A DNA stretch of 64,000 nucleotides from Croceitalea rosinachiae. Its GTDB lineage: Bacteria > Bacteroidota > Bacteroidia > Flavobacteriales > Flavobacteriaceae. Each line of letters opens with the position of its first letter. Within the stretch, counting starts at the first letter, position 1. The notes under the pieces are model-generated. The model had not been told where the DNA came from and did no database searches. It was given only the letters and a program-made list of their open reading frames with translations. Both the position numbers and the translations under genes were made by a program. Location: assembly GCF_031846445.1 (NCBI RefSeq), contig NZ_JAVRHR010000001.1:186001-250000 (forward strand). The letters run 5' to 3'. Shown piece by piece: positions 17,797 to 26,832 of this stretch.

Positions 17797-18777
17797 TTAT
17801 GCCTTATATAACACTTTCTTAACAGCTTTGACAACATCGTTACTATTTGGTAACCATTCGGCCAAAAGCACCGGCGAATATGGTGCTGGTGTATCTGCAG
17901 TATTTATTTTTACCACAGGAGCATCTAAATAATCAAATGCCTTGTCTTGAACGTGATAAATGATTTCCGTAGAAGCATTACCAAAAGGCCATGCCTCTTC
18001 TAAAATCACCAACCTATTTGTCTTTTTTACTGAATTTACAATCGCATCAATATCCATCGGACGAACCGTTCTCAAATCGATTATTTCGCAACTGATGCCT
18101 TCTTTTTCTAATTCATCTGCAGCTTTGTAGGCTTCTTTAATAATCTTTCCAAAAGAAACAATAGTCACATCCGTACCTTCTCTTTTAATATCAGCTACGC
18201 CCAATGGAATCGTATAATCCCCCTCGGGCACTTCTCCCTTGTCCCCATACATTTGTTCCGACTCCATAAAAATTACAGGATCATCATCCCTAATCGATGC
18301 CTTTAACAACCCTTTGGCATCAGCCGGGTTAGAAGGAACCACAACTTTTAAACCGGGACAGTTAGCGTACCAACTCTCAAATGCCTGCGAATGCGTTGCA
18401 GCTAATTGGCCTGCCGAAGCCGTAGGGCCGCGAAATACAATTGGGCATGGAAATTGTCCACCTGACATTTGTCTAATCTTGGCAGCGTTATTAATGATTT
18501 GGTCTATACCCACTAAAGCGAAATTGAAAGTCATAAATTCAATGATAGGTCTATTTCCTAACATTGCTGAACCAACACCGATACCCGCAAAACCAAGTTC
18601 AGAAATAGGTGTATCAATAACACGTTCTGCGCCAAACTCATCCAACATTCCTTTTGAAGCCTTGTACGCACCATTATATTCAGCGACTTCTTCACCCATC
18701 AAATAAATGGAATCATCTGTTCTCATTTCTTCTGACATGGCCTCGCAAATAGCTTCTCTAAATTGTAATGTCTTCAT
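17797..18777 (-). CDS. pdhB: Pyruvate dehydrogenase E1 component, beta subunit
   Basis: 326 residues from ATG at 18775-18777 (MKTLQFREAICEAMSEEM); a longer reading frame adds a hydrophobic 30-residue lead that is not conserved and looks fortuitous. Beta half of the thiamine-diphosphate E1 enzyme: MGEEVAEYNGAYKASKG holds the conserved cofactor glutamate, and the transketolase C-terminal domain follows from about residue 200. It works with an alpha subunit to decarboxylate pyruvate and acetylate lipoyl-E2. No alpha subunit, E2 or E3 gene is nearby, usual for Flavobacteria, where E1 alpha and E2 sit together elsewhere. Branched-chain 2-oxoacid specificity cannot be fully excluded. Confidence 0.9.
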   Translation of the reverse strand: MKTLQFREAICEAMSEEMRTDDSIYLMGEEVAEYNGAYKASKGMLDEFGAERVIDTPISELGFAGIGVGSAMLGNRPIIEFMTFNFALVGIDQIINNAAKIRQMSGGQFPCPIVFRGPTASAGQLAATHSQAFESWYANCPGLKVVVPSNPADAKGLLKASIRDDDPVIFMESEQMYGDKGEVPEGDYTIPLGVADIKREGTDVTIVSFGKIIKEAYKAADELEKEGISCEIIDLRTVRPMDIDAIVNSVKKTNRLVILEEAWPFGNASTEIIYHVQDKAFDYLDAPVVKINTADTPAPYSPVLLAEWLPNSNDVVKAVKKVLYKA

Positions 18778-18822
18778 ATTTTGTTGAAGTTGTTTAAGGT
18801 TGTGACATTTTAAAAACGCAAG

Positions 18823-18830
18823 CAAAAATA
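18823..18830 (-). promoter_or_regulatory. Candidate -7 box for pdhB
   Basis: TATTTTTG on the minus strand, a perfect TAnnTTTG, about 45 nt upstream of the chosen pdhB start. No good -33 TTTG is at the usual distance, which would suit an activator-dependent promoter. Confidence 0.4.
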
Positions 18831-18878
18831 GCAAATAATAAAGGAATCGTCGTAGCATAGAAATCAAAAAAAGAACAA

Positions 18879-18906
18879 AAATTTATTATGCATGCATAAT
18901 AAATTT
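18879..18906. promoter_or_regulatory. 28-bp perfect palindrome between pdhB and etfBA (operator)
   Basis: Every base from 18879 to 18906 pairs with its mirror; the core is ATTATGCATGCATAAT at 18885-18900. It lies between divergent pdhB and etfB. A TATCTTTA -7-like box for etfB at 18920-18927 would put the palindrome over the -33 region of that promoter. The same 16-bp core recurs at 43864-43879 in front of an SGNH hydrolase. The form suits a dimeric winged-helix regulator (MarR type), which is inference. Confidence 0.75.
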
Positions 18907-18949
18907 GAGATTTTATAGCTATCTTTACGCACCAAAATTAAAACAAGAA

Positions 18950-19696
18950 ATGAAGATTTTAGTTTGTATAAGTAATGTTCCGGACACTACTTCAAAAATC
19001 AATTTTACTGAAGGCGACACTAAGTTTGATACTAATGGAGTGCAGTTTGTTATTAACCCAAACGACGAGTTTGGTTTGACAAGGGCTATGTGGTTCAAAG
19101 AAAAACAAGGTGCTATGGTACATGTTGCGACCGTTGGCGGGGCTCAAACCGAACCAACTATTAGAAAGGCTTTAGCGATTGGAGCTGATGAAGCTATTCG
19201 TATTAATGTGGAGCCAACTGATGGTTCTTTTGTAGCGAGACAACTGGCAGAAGTCGTTAAGAATGGCGCATATGACTTAGTTATTGCAGGACGAGAATCC
19301 ATTGACTATAATGGCGGAATGGTACCTGGAATATTAGCAACACTACTTGATATGAATTTTGTTAACACCTGTATTTCTTTAGAAGTTGAAGGAGCAGTTG
19401 CTAAAGCTGTTCGAGAAATTGATGGTGGCAAAGAAACCATCGAAACCTCATTACCTCTAGTGATAGGCGGACAAAAAGGATTGGTTGAAGAGAGTGATTT
19501 ACGTATTCCCAATATGCGGGGAATTATGATGGCGCGTAAAAAAGTATTGAATGTTGTTGATCCAGTTGATGCCCCATCACCAACACAAGACAAAAAATTT
19601 GAAAAACCTACCGCTAAAGGCCCAGTAAAATTGGTAGATGCTACCAATATAGATGAGTTGGTCAATTTATTACATAATGAAGCAAAAGTAATTTAA
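18950..19696 (+). CDS. etfB: Electron transfer flavoprotein, beta subunit
   Basis: 248 residues from ATG 18950 (MKILVCISNVPDTTSKINF), the conserved start of the family; an upstream in-frame ATG adds 15 unrelated residues. With EtfA it carries electrons from acyl-CoA dehydrogenases to the quinone pool through ETF:quinone oxidoreductase. The AMP-binding loop GRESIDYNGGMVPGILA is present. Three bases separate it from etfA. The promoter contains the 28-bp palindrome. Confidence 0.95.
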   Translation: MKILVCISNVPDTTSKINFTEGDTKFDTNGVQFVINPNDEFGLTRAMWFKEKQGAMVHVATVGGAQTEPTIRKALAIGADEAIRINVEPTDGSFVARQLAEVVKNGAYDLVIAGRESIDYNGGMVPGILATLLDMNFVNTCISLEVEGAVAKAVREIDGGKETIETSLPLVIGGQKGLVEESDLRIPNMRGIMMARKKVLNVVDPVDAPSPTQDKKFEKPTAKGPVKLVDATNIDELVNLLHNEAKVI

Positions 19697-19699
19697 GAT

Positions 19700-20668
19700 A
19701 TGTCAGTATTAGTATACACAGAGTCAGAAAAAGGAGGTTTTAAGAAAAGTGCCCTTGAAGCAGTATCTTATGCGTATCAAGTTGCAAAACAAATGGGTGA
19801 ATCCGTAACAGCTATTGCAATTAATGCAAATGATTTGGAGGCATTAGGCACCTATGGAGCAACTAAAGTATTGAATGTTTCAGACGACAAATTAAGTACA
19901 TTCAACGCAAAAGCCTACGCGTCAACAATTGCCCAAGCGGCAGAGGCTGAAGGTTCAAAAGTCGTAGTTGTAAGTTCAAGTGCGGACAGTAAATTTTTAA
20001 GTGGAATTTTAGCAGCGAAATTAAATGCTGGCTACGTTCCAAATGTTGTTGCTGCTCCAGAAAGCACTTCTCCTTTTGTGGTAAAAAGAACTGCATTTAG
20101 CAATAAAGGTTTTGCTCATACTGAAATTACTTCTGAAACTAAAATTATTGGAATTTCGAATAATGCCTTTGGTTTAGTTGAAAATCAAACTTCTGCAACA
20201 TCGGAGGCCTTCATTCCTAGTACTAATGACGGTGATTTTGGGGCAAAATCTATAGAGATTGACAAAGTAGTTGGAAAAGCCACCATAGCCGATGCTGATA
20301 TTGTAGTTTCAGCTGGGCGAGGTTTAAAAGGTCCAGAAAATTGGGGCATGGTAGAAGAACTTGCCGATGTACTAGGTGCTGCCACTGCTTGCTCAAAACC
20401 AGTTTCCGATTTAGGGTGGAGACCACACGGCGAGCATGTGGGACAAACTGGAAAACCCGTTGCGAGCAACCTTTACATCGCTATCGGAATTTCTGGTGCC
20501 ATTCAGCATTTAGCCGGGGTAAGCTCTTCAAAAACTAAAGTGGTCATTAATAACGACCCTGAAGCGCCTTTCTTTAAAGCTGCGGATTATGGTGTCGTCG
20601 GCGATGCCTTTGAAGTGGTTCCAGAACTCATTGAAAAATTAAAGGAATTTAAAGCACAGAACGCTTAA
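19700..20668 (+). CDS. etfA: Electron transfer flavoprotein, alpha subunit
   Basis: 322 residues. The C-terminal FAD-binding domain is intact: SAGRGLKGPENWGMVEELAD, VGQTGKPVASNLYIAIGISGAIQH and INNDPEAPFFKAADYGVVGD. Partner of EtfB in fatty-acid and amino-acid oxidation. Translationally linked to etfB, and followed by a strong terminator. Confidence 0.96.
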   Translation: MSVLVYTESEKGGFKKSALEAVSYAYQVAKQMGESVTAIAINANDLEALGTYGATKVLNVSDDKLSTFNAKAYASTIAQAAEAEGSKVVVVSSSADSKFLSGILAAKLNAGYVPNVVAAPESTSPFVVKRTAFSNKGFAHTEITSETKIIGISNNAFGLVENQTSATSEAFIPSTNDGDFGAKSIEIDKVVGKATIADADIVVSAGRGLKGPENWGMVEELADVLGAATACSKPVSDLGWRPHGEHVGQTGKPVASNLYIAIGISGAIQHLAGVSSSKTKVVINNDPEAPFFKAADYGVVGDAFEVVPELIEKLKEFKAQNA

Positions 20669-20690
20669 ATTTTGTTAATTTGCTTCTTTG

Positions 20691-20742
20691 AAGCGGCTGT
20701 TCAAATAAATATCATTGCCACTTATTTGAACGGCTTTTTTTT
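20691..20742 (+). terminator. Terminator of etfBA
   Basis: GTTCAAATAA (20699-20708) pairs with TTATTTGAAC (20722-20731); AGC/GCT at the base add pairs across a bulge, and a run of eight T follows the 3' arm. Confidence 0.8.
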
Positions 20743-20759
20743 GTTTTAGTAGGATATAT

Positions 20760-21389
20760 ATGAGTTTAGTTCGGTTAAAGATTAAGGGTATTTCATACAG
20801 TCAAACGCAAAATGGAGCGTATGCCCTAATTCTAAATGAGGTTGACGGTGATCGAAAACTACCTATTGTTATTGGTGCGTTCGAGGCGCAATCCATTGCT
20901 ATTGCATTAGAGAAAGAAATTAGGCCTCCTAGACCCCTTACGCACGATTTATTTAAGAATTTTGCTGATCGTTATGATATTGTTGTGAAACAAGTTATTA
21001 TACATAAACTAGTTGATGGGGTATTTTACTCTAGCATTATTTGCGAGAGAGAGAAAGTCGAGGAAATTATTGACGCTCGAACAAGCGATGCCATTGCTTT
21101 GGCCCTACGTTTTGATGCACCTATTTTTACCTATAAAACCATCTTGGACAAGGCAGGAATCTTTTTAAAGTTCTCTTCTAAAGAGAACGAAGATGAAGAT
21201 AGTGATGACAGCATTGTGGTGGATGAAATTCTACAAGAAGGTGAAACTGTTGAAATAGAATCGGGTGCTGGAGATGGCTATCGAGAAATGACCTTAGATG
21301 AATTGCATAAAGAATTAGATAAAGCAGTAGCCAATGAAGATTATGAAAAGGCTGCAAAACTACGTGACGAGATATCCAAAAGAAATTAA
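20760..21389 (+). CDS. Bifunctional nuclease family protein (DUF151) with C-terminal UVR motif
   Basis: 209 residues. Residues 1-135 match the BFN/DUF151 domain (YALILNEVDGDRKLPIVIGAFEAQSIAIALE and DARTSDAIALALRFDAPIF). After an acidic linker, the last 35 residues (ELHKELDKAVANEDYEKAAKLRDEI) match the UvrB/UvrC (UVR) helical hairpin, a pairing common in Bacteroidota. Plant and archaeal relatives have been assigned nuclease activity; the bacterial role is not settled. It heads a run with the nucleoside transporter (14 bp gap), thyA and a TonB-C protein. Confidence 0.9.
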   Translation: MSLVRLKIKGISYSQTQNGAYALILNEVDGDRKLPIVIGAFEAQSIAIALEKEIRPPRPLTHDLFKNFADRYDIVVKQVIIHKLVDGVFYSSIICEREKVEEIIDARTSDAIALALRFDAPIFTYKTILDKAGIFLKFSSKENEDEDSDDSIVVDEILQEGETVEIESGAGDGYREMTLDELHKELDKAVANEDYEKAAKLRDEISKRN

Positions 21390-21403
21390 CCGACCCTCTT
21401 TTT

Positions 21404-22855
21404 ATGAAATCAGCCAGAATTTGGATTCTCCTACTTATATGTCTAGTATCATTCCAAATTTCTGCTCAAACAAATCCACCTAGTGATGCACTTCAGACTG
21501 TTGTAGAATCAACTACGCTGACACAATCCTCTTCTGACTTAGAACCCAATCAAGGATTTACCTTAGGCACTTTAGGGCGCGGAGCTTTAGGGATGATTAC
21601 GCTTATTCTGATTGCTTTTTTATTTAGTTCTAACCGAAAAGCCATTAATTGGAAGACTGTAGGTATAGGTTTAGGCATTCAAGTAATTATTGCTATTGGT
21701 GTTCTAAAAGTGCCTTTTGTGCAGTCCATTTTCGAAGCTATTGGACAAGTTTTTGTGAATATTCTTGACTTTACAAGAGCTGGAAGCCAGTTTTTATTTG
21801 AAGGATTAGTTGTTGATATGGATACCTTCGGGTACATTTTTGCGTTTCAGGTTTTGCCTACCATTATATTCTTCTCAGCCTTAACATCTGTGCTATTCTA
21901 TTTGGGAGCAATTCAAAAAGTAGTGAAATGGCTGGCTTGGTTATTGACAAAATCGCTTGGCATTTCAGGAGCTGAAAGTTTATCAATTGCTGGAAATATT
22001 TTTTTAGGTCAAACAGAGGCACCGTTGCTGATTAAGGCATATTTGGAAAAAATGAATAAATCCGAAATCCTCTTAGTAATGATTGGAGGCATGGCAACTG
22101 TGGCTGGTGCTGTTTTAGCAGCGTATATTGGATTTTTAGGAGGTGAAAATCCTGCTCTTCGATTAGTTTTTGCAAAACACCTATTAGCTGCATCGGTAAT
22201 GGCAGCGCCAGGTGCCATAATTATTTCAAAAATATTGTACCCACAAACAGAAGCGATTAATACCGATGTTAAAGTATCTCAAGAACGAATTGGAGCTAAT
22301 CTTTTGGATGCAATTGCCAATGGAACCACAGAGGGCTTAAAGCTGGCGGTTAATGTAGGTGCCATGCTTCTAGTTTTTGTGGCGTTTATCGCAATGATAA
22401 ATGGAATTCTTGGTGGTATTGGAGATTGGACCTCAATCAACAGCTGGATTGCAGCGAACTCTCCATATGATAAATTTTCACTAGAAGCTATTCTTGGAAC
22501 TGTTTTCGCTCCTTTAATGTGGTTGATTGGTGTTGCCAATGAAGATGTTATGCTCATGGGGCAATTACTGGGCATCAAGTTAGCCGCAAGTGAATTTATA
22601 GGATATATTCAGTTGTCTGAATTAAAGAATATGGCTAGTTCTGCGCATTTTACCTATAACAAATCGGTTATCATGGCCACGTACATGCTTTGCGGATTTG
22701 CCAATTTCGCTTCTATCGGAATTCAAATTGGCGGTATTGGGTCTCTCGCACCTGGACAGCGAAAAACACTTTCAGAGTTTGGAATGAAAGCCGTTCTAGG
22801 TGGTTCTTTAGCTTCTTTACTATCTGCCACCATTGCGGGCATGATTTTGGGTTAA
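21404..22855 (+). CDS. NupC/CNT-family concentrative nucleoside transporter
   Basis: 483 residues. An N-terminal signal-like hydrophobic stretch and a polar linker precede the CNT core; the family signatures GQTEAPLLIKAYLEKM and VANEDVMLMGQLLGIKLAASEF are present. It should import nucleosides with Na+ or H+. The gene sits between the BFN-family gene and thyA, fitting deoxynucleoside salvage alongside the kinases at 5827 and 59365. The N-terminal extension of about 45 residues relative to classical NupC is common in this phylum. Confidence 0.92.
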   Translation: MKSARIWILLLICLVSFQISAQTNPPSDALQTVVESTTLTQSSSDLEPNQGFTLGTLGRGALGMITLILIAFLFSSNRKAINWKTVGIGLGIQVIIAIGVLKVPFVQSIFEAIGQVFVNILDFTRAGSQFLFEGLVVDMDTFGYIFAFQVLPTIIFFSALTSVLFYLGAIQKVVKWLAWLLTKSLGISGAESLSIAGNIFLGQTEAPLLIKAYLEKMNKSEILLVMIGGMATVAGAVLAAYIGFLGGENPALRLVFAKHLLAASVMAAPGAIIISKILYPQTEAINTDVKVSQERIGANLLDAIANGTTEGLKLAVNVGAMLLVFVAFIAMINGILGGIGDWTSINSWIAANSPYDKFSLEAILGTVFAPLMWLIGVANEDVMLMGQLLGIKLAASEFIGYIQLSELKNMASSAHFTYNKSVIMATYMLCGFANFASIGIQIGGIGSLAPGQRKTLSEFGMKAVLGGSLASLLSATIAGMILG

Positions 22856-22938
22856 TAACCTATTGATAAAATCAACTTGCTATTTTATTTTTTTCTTTCT
22901 TCTTTTTCTATTTTCGAAAGAATTTATTTAGAGGATTT

Positions 22939-23763
22939 ATGCAGCAGTACCACAATTTACTCAAACATGTTTTAGAACACGGAAATCAAAAAAGTGACCG
23001 CACTGGAACAGGAACTAAAAGTGTTTTTGGATATCAAATGCGATTTGATTTATCTGAGGGTTTTCCTATGGTAACCACTAAAAAATTGCATTTAAAATCC
23101 ATTATTTATGAACTGCTGTGGTTTTTAAAAGGTGATACCAATATTGAATATTTAAAAGAAAATGGGGTGCGCATATGGAATGAATGGGCTGATGAAAATG
23201 GAGATTTAGGCCCTGTTTATGGGCATCAATGGCGCAATTGGAACAGTGAAGAAATCGACCAAATCAAAGAAGTAATTCAAACCCTTAAAACCAACTCCAA
23301 TAGCAGAAGAATGCTGGTTTCAGCTTGGAACCCGAGTGTACTGCCCGACACCTCAATTTCTTTCTCCGAAAATGTAGCAAACGGCAAAGCGGCTCTTCCG
23401 CCTTGTCACGCCTTTTTCCAATTTTACGTAGCTGACAGAAAATTGAGTTGCCAATTATACCAGCGAAGTGCTGACATCTTTTTAGGCGTACCTTTTAACA
23501 TTGCTTCGTACGCTCTATTTACGATGATGATGGCGCAAATTTGTGGCTATGAAGCTGGTGATTTCGTTCACACTTTTGGCGATGCCCATATTTACGACAA
23601 CCACATGGAACAAGTAGAGTTACAATTGTCTCGTGACCCTCGGCCATTACCAAAAATGATTTTAAATCCAGAAGTTAAAGATATTCTAGACTTTACTTTT
23701 GATGATTTTACCTTGTTAGACTATAATCCACACCCGCATATTAAAGGTATTGTAGCTGTTTAA
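22939..23763 (+). CDS. thyA: Thymidylate synthase
   Basis: 274 residues. Converts dUMP to dTMP using methylene-tetrahydrofolate. The catalytic cysteine is in LPPCHAFFQFYV, with RSADIFLGVPFNIASYA and the C-terminal PHPHIKGIVAV also conserved. It has its own 83-bp upstream gap but is collinear with the nucleoside transporter. Its product dihydrofolate is recycled by folA at 33697. Confidence 0.98.
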   Translation: MQQYHNLLKHVLEHGNQKSDRTGTGTKSVFGYQMRFDLSEGFPMVTTKKLHLKSIIYELLWFLKGDTNIEYLKENGVRIWNEWADENGDLGPVYGHQWRNWNSEEIDQIKEVIQTLKTNSNSRRMLVSAWNPSVLPDTSISFSENVANGKAALPPCHAFFQFYVADRKLSCQLYQRSADIFLGVPFNIASYALFTMMMAQICGYEAGDFVHTFGDAHIYDNHMEQVELQLSRDPRPLPKMILNPEVKDILDFTFDDFTLLDYNPHPHIKGIVAV

Positions 23764-23770
23764 GAGATTT

Positions 23771-24955
23771 ATGAAATTATCCTTATTATTTTTTCTTCTT
23801 GGCATTCAATTTATTCTATCGCAAGAATCGAAAATTTATACCAGCAATGATGTAGATACATTGCCAATTTTGGAAAACTATAGCTCTTCTAACCCAGGAA
23901 CAGCCGAAGGTTTTAAAGACCAAATCAAAGAGCATATTCAGCAAAATTTAGATTATCCAATTGATGCCCTAAATGCTAAATTAACTGGTACCGCATATGT
24001 AAGCCTTATAATAGATTCCCTAGGCATAGTTAAAAGTGTTCGAACCAGGTCAAAACAAAAACTTTTTGAACAAGAAGCAAAACGTATTTTTAATGCTTTA
24101 CCTAAAGCAATACCAGCTAAAATTAAAGGTAAAAGTGTATCTTTTTCATACAACTGGCCCATAGTATTTGATATTGGAGATGAACAATTATACGCTGCTT
24201 ATTTTCCTCAAGAACAATTAGTACATGAAAAATGCGAGAATACAGATAATCCTAATGAGTGTTTATATAATTTCTTTGAAGAAAAAGTCAGAAAATTTCT
24301 TAGTTCAAAAAAAGTTTCAAATGATTTATTAAAGTATGAAAATGATACACTAATCGCCGGGGGAAATTTAGTCGTTGACCATAAGGGCTTAGTTCTAAAA
24401 GAAAAAAGTTATATGGCCATAAAAGGGACTAAGCTTAATAAAAAAATGAGAACAGATTTCAGAAATCTTTTTTTTGAATCAAAATTTAAAGAAGTTCTAT
24501 TTTACAAATATCCACCTAACACAAGTATTCATTCATTTTATTTTAATTATCTAATTTCAAAATCAGATGATAAAATCACTCTTGAACTTATACAAAAAGA
24601 TGATACGTATAACGGTGGAGTAGTTCAAGAGGTTCCCATATTTCCGGGTTGCGAAGGGCTTGACAATGAAAAAGCTAAACTTTGTTTTCAAGAAAAAGTG
24701 CAGAATCATATAAAATATCACTTTAAATACCCAGAAAAGGCTTTAAGAGAACGTATTTCAGGTAAAGTTAGTGTCGTTTTTGTGATTTCAAAAGAAGGTG
24801 ATGTAATTAAAATAAGGACAAAAGCAAGACATCCTATCCTCGAAAAAGAAGCATTGAGAATTGTCAAGCTTTTACCTAAAATTATGCCTGGAAAACAAAA
24901 TGGAAAACCTGTTAAAGTTCCATTTTCTTTTCCGATGTGGTTTCGGCTAAATTAA
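23771..24955 (+). CDS. Secreted protein with two TonB C-terminal domains
   Basis: 394 residues with a cleavable signal peptide (LLFFLLGIQFILSQ). Two TonB-C-like domains are visible: residues about 50-135 (IQQNLDYPIDALNAKLTGTA ... ALPKAIPAKIKGKSV) and about 295-390 (IKYHFKYPEKALRERISGKV ... LLPKIMPGKQNGKPV). Between them lies a region of about 160 residues I do not recognise. There is no retained inner-membrane anchor or proline-rich spacer, so it is unlikely to act as a classical energy transducer; a periplasmic or outer-membrane-facing role is more likely. It follows thyA by 7 bp. Confidence 0.75.
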   Translation: MKLSLLFFLLGIQFILSQESKIYTSNDVDTLPILENYSSSNPGTAEGFKDQIKEHIQQNLDYPIDALNAKLTGTAYVSLIIDSLGIVKSVRTRSKQKLFEQEAKRIFNALPKAIPAKIKGKSVSFSYNWPIVFDIGDEQLYAAYFPQEQLVHEKCENTDNPNECLYNFFEEKVRKFLSSKKVSNDLLKYENDTLIAGGNLVVDHKGLVLKEKSYMAIKGTKLNKKMRTDFRNLFFESKFKEVLFYKYPPNTSIHSFYFNYLISKSDDKITLELIQKDDTYNGGVVQEVPIFPGCEGLDNEKAKLCFQEKVQNHIKYHFKYPEKALRERISGKVSVVFVISKEGDVIKIRTKARHPILEKEALRIVKLLPKIMPGKQNGKPVKVPFSFPMWFRLN

Positions 24956-24957
24956 AA

Positions 24958-24983
24958 AAAGCCCAAACTGTCGTCTGGGCTTT
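24958..24983. terminator. Terminator between the TonB-C gene and the repeat lipoprotein
   Basis: Stem AAAGCCCA (24958-24965) / TGGGCTTT (24976-24983). The long T-run is on the minus strand, so it mainly ends the repeat-lipoprotein message; it can also serve the plus-strand gene. Confidence 0.7.
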
Positions 24984-25037
24984 CCATTGTTAAACAAAAC
25001 ACCTTAAGAAACTTAAAGTTTCTTCTTCATAGCAATT

Positions 25038-26687
25038 TTACTGCCTTGTTACCATTATAAAATTAGAGAGGTCAAAGAAGCCATCTAAATCATTTGCATT
25101 TTGCCCCATAGCAAGCCCTGCCAGGCCATCTTCATAGGTCAAATGCCAAATGTAGCACACACCTACTCCTGCTCCATCAAAATCGACACCTTCAACAGCA
25201 GCCAGTGTTGGAGGCAAGCCTAAAATATTTCCGGCATCGTCGGTAATCACATAGGTTTGGTTGGAGCCGGTTAGATTAGCATCATCTAACATGATACCAC
25301 TGACCATATCCGGCGTTCCGTCAACAGAGAAGGTATAAGGTCCTCCAGATAAAGTTCCTGCTTCTAATGGGTTTCTGGTTACTGTTATGGAATTTGATAA
25401 GCCATAGAAACCTTCCAAACCTGAAACATTATTGCCCATCATTAAACCAGTAAGCCCATCTTCATAACGCATATACCAAATCAAGCAAACTCCTACTCCA
25501 GCAGCATCAAAATCAACACCCTCAACAGCACCTAGCGTCGGTGGCAATCCCAAAATATTGTTCTGGTCATCAGTGATGACCCAAGTACCTATTGAACCTG
25601 TGGCCATACTATTATCCAAAGTGATACTACTTACCGTATCGGGCATACCATCTACAGTGAATTCGTAAGGACCCCCAGAAATTACACCTGCATTTATTCC
25701 ATTTCTAGTAACCGTTATTGAATTTGACAGAGCGTAAAACCCATCTAAATCAGAGACGTTGTTACCCGCTTCTAAACCGTTAAGTCCATCTTCGTAGCGC
25801 ATATACCATATCAAGCACACGCCTTCACCAGCTTCATCAAAATCAACACCTTCAACAGCAGTTAAAGTTGGTGGCAAGCCTAAAATATTATTCTGGTCAT
25901 CGGTAATGACCCAAGTACCTATTGAACCAGTAGCAGTACTATTGTCTAAAGTGATACCACTTACCATATCAGGCATACCATCTACGGTAAATTCATAAGG
26001 ACCACCAGCTATGGTACCAGCACTCAATCCGTTTCGCTCGACCTCAATAAAGTTAGAAAGACTAAAGTTCCCCATTAAGTCATCTAGGTTTTCACCCATT
26101 TCAAATCCTGTCAAATCGCCAGAATACGTAATATGATAAATATAACAGCTACCTACACCTGCCCCATCAAAGTCTACACCTTCAACAGCCTCTAAGGTTG
26201 GTGGAAGACCAAGAATATTCTTTGAATCATCTGTAATCACATAAGATTGGGTATCTCCATTAAGTGCAGAATCATCCAAGGTAATTCCACTGACCATATC
26301 AGGCATGCCGTCAACCAAAAATTCAAATGGTCCTCCTGCTAACATACCTGCATTCAAAGTATTTCGATTTACGATAATAAAGTTGGAAAGATCAAAATCT
26401 CCCGCTAAGTCATCAAGATTTTCACCAGCTTCCAATCCACTCAAACCTTCTTCATACGTTATGTGATAAATATAACAGGCCCCAACACCAGCTTCATCAA
26501 AATCAACACCTTCAACAGCCATTAAGGTTGGCGGTAAGCCTAAAATGTTCTTCTGATTATCTGTAATCACATAATTTTGAATACTTCCCGTAAGGTCCGT
26601 AGCGTCCAAGGTTATACCACTTACCATATCAGGTTGCCCATCAACAGCAAATGTAAAAGGACCTCCTGAAAGTGCTCCTGCGTTTAG
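25038..26687 (-). repeat. Five coding tandem repeats of about 330 bp
   Basis: Approximate units on the minus strand: 26687-26358, 26357-26028, 26027-25698, 25697-25368 and 25367-25041. Units 3 and 4 are also very similar at DNA level around CAAAATATTxTTCTGGTCAT, suggesting recent duplication or gene conversion. Confidence 0.8.
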
Positions 26688-26783
26688 TACCACGGTAGCA
26701 TCATCATCAGAATCTCCAACACATCCTGTCATTAAAATTCCTAAAGAAAAAATACTTAGAATTGTTTTTAAGTTGTTCATCAT
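25038..26783 (-). CDS. Surface lipoprotein of five tandem 110-residue repeats
   Basis: 581 residues: a lipoprotein signal (GILMTGC, cysteine at 21) followed by the acidic export tail VGDSDDD, then five repeats of 110 residues starting near 33, 143, 253, 363 and 473. Each repeat contains GGP-[FY]-x-F-x-VDG, VITD, NILGLPPTL, AVEGVDFD, a single cysteine in C-[YL]-I-[YW], and ends LSN-x-I-x-V-x-R. Repeats 1-2 and 3-4 are closest pairs (CYIYHITY against CLIWYMRY). No catalytic motif. Likely an extracellular beta-sandwich stalk or adhesin; function unknown. Divergent from the two-component genes. The second ATG, one codon in, is equally possible. Confidence 0.8.
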   Translation of the reverse strand: MMNNLKTILSIFSLGILMTGCVGDSDDDATVVLNAGALSGGPFTFAVDGQPDMVSGITLDATDLTGSIQNYVITDNQKNILGLPPTLMAVEGVDFDEAGVGACYIYHITYEEGLSGLEAGENLDDLAGDFDLSNFIIVNRNTLNAGMLAGGPFEFLVDGMPDMVSGITLDDSALNGDTQSYVITDDSKNILGLPPTLEAVEGVDFDGAGVGSCYIYHITYSGDLTGFEMGENLDDLMGNFSLSNFIEVERNGLSAGTIAGGPYEFTVDGMPDMVSGITLDNSTATGSIGTWVITDDQNNILGLPPTLTAVEGVDFDEAGEGVCLIWYMRYEDGLNGLEAGNNVSDLDGFYALSNSITVTRNGINAGVISGGPYEFTVDGMPDTVSSITLDNSMATGSIGTWVITDDQNNILGLPPTLGAVEGVDFDAAGVGVCLIWYMRYEDGLTGLMMGNNVSGLEGFYGLSNSITVTRNPLEAGTLSGGPYTFSVDGTPDMVSGIMLDDANLTGSNQTYVITDDAGNILGLPPTLAAVEGVDFDGAGVGVCYIWHLTYEDGLAGLAMGQNANDLDGFFDLSNFIMVTRQ

Positions 26784-26832
26784 TTCTAGTGTTTAAAATT
26801 TTTATTCAAAGAAACCCCGAACTTGTAACAGA

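Noticed and set aside
18778..18867. 30-residue hydrophobic N-terminal extension of PdhB
   Set aside because: E1 beta is a soluble cytosolic enzyme, and the family start MKTLQFREAI is at 18777; the extension also covers the promoter zone.
25038..26783. CRISPR-like or satellite repeat array
   Set aside because: The 330-bp units are one continuous reading frame with a signal peptide; the repetition is at protein level.
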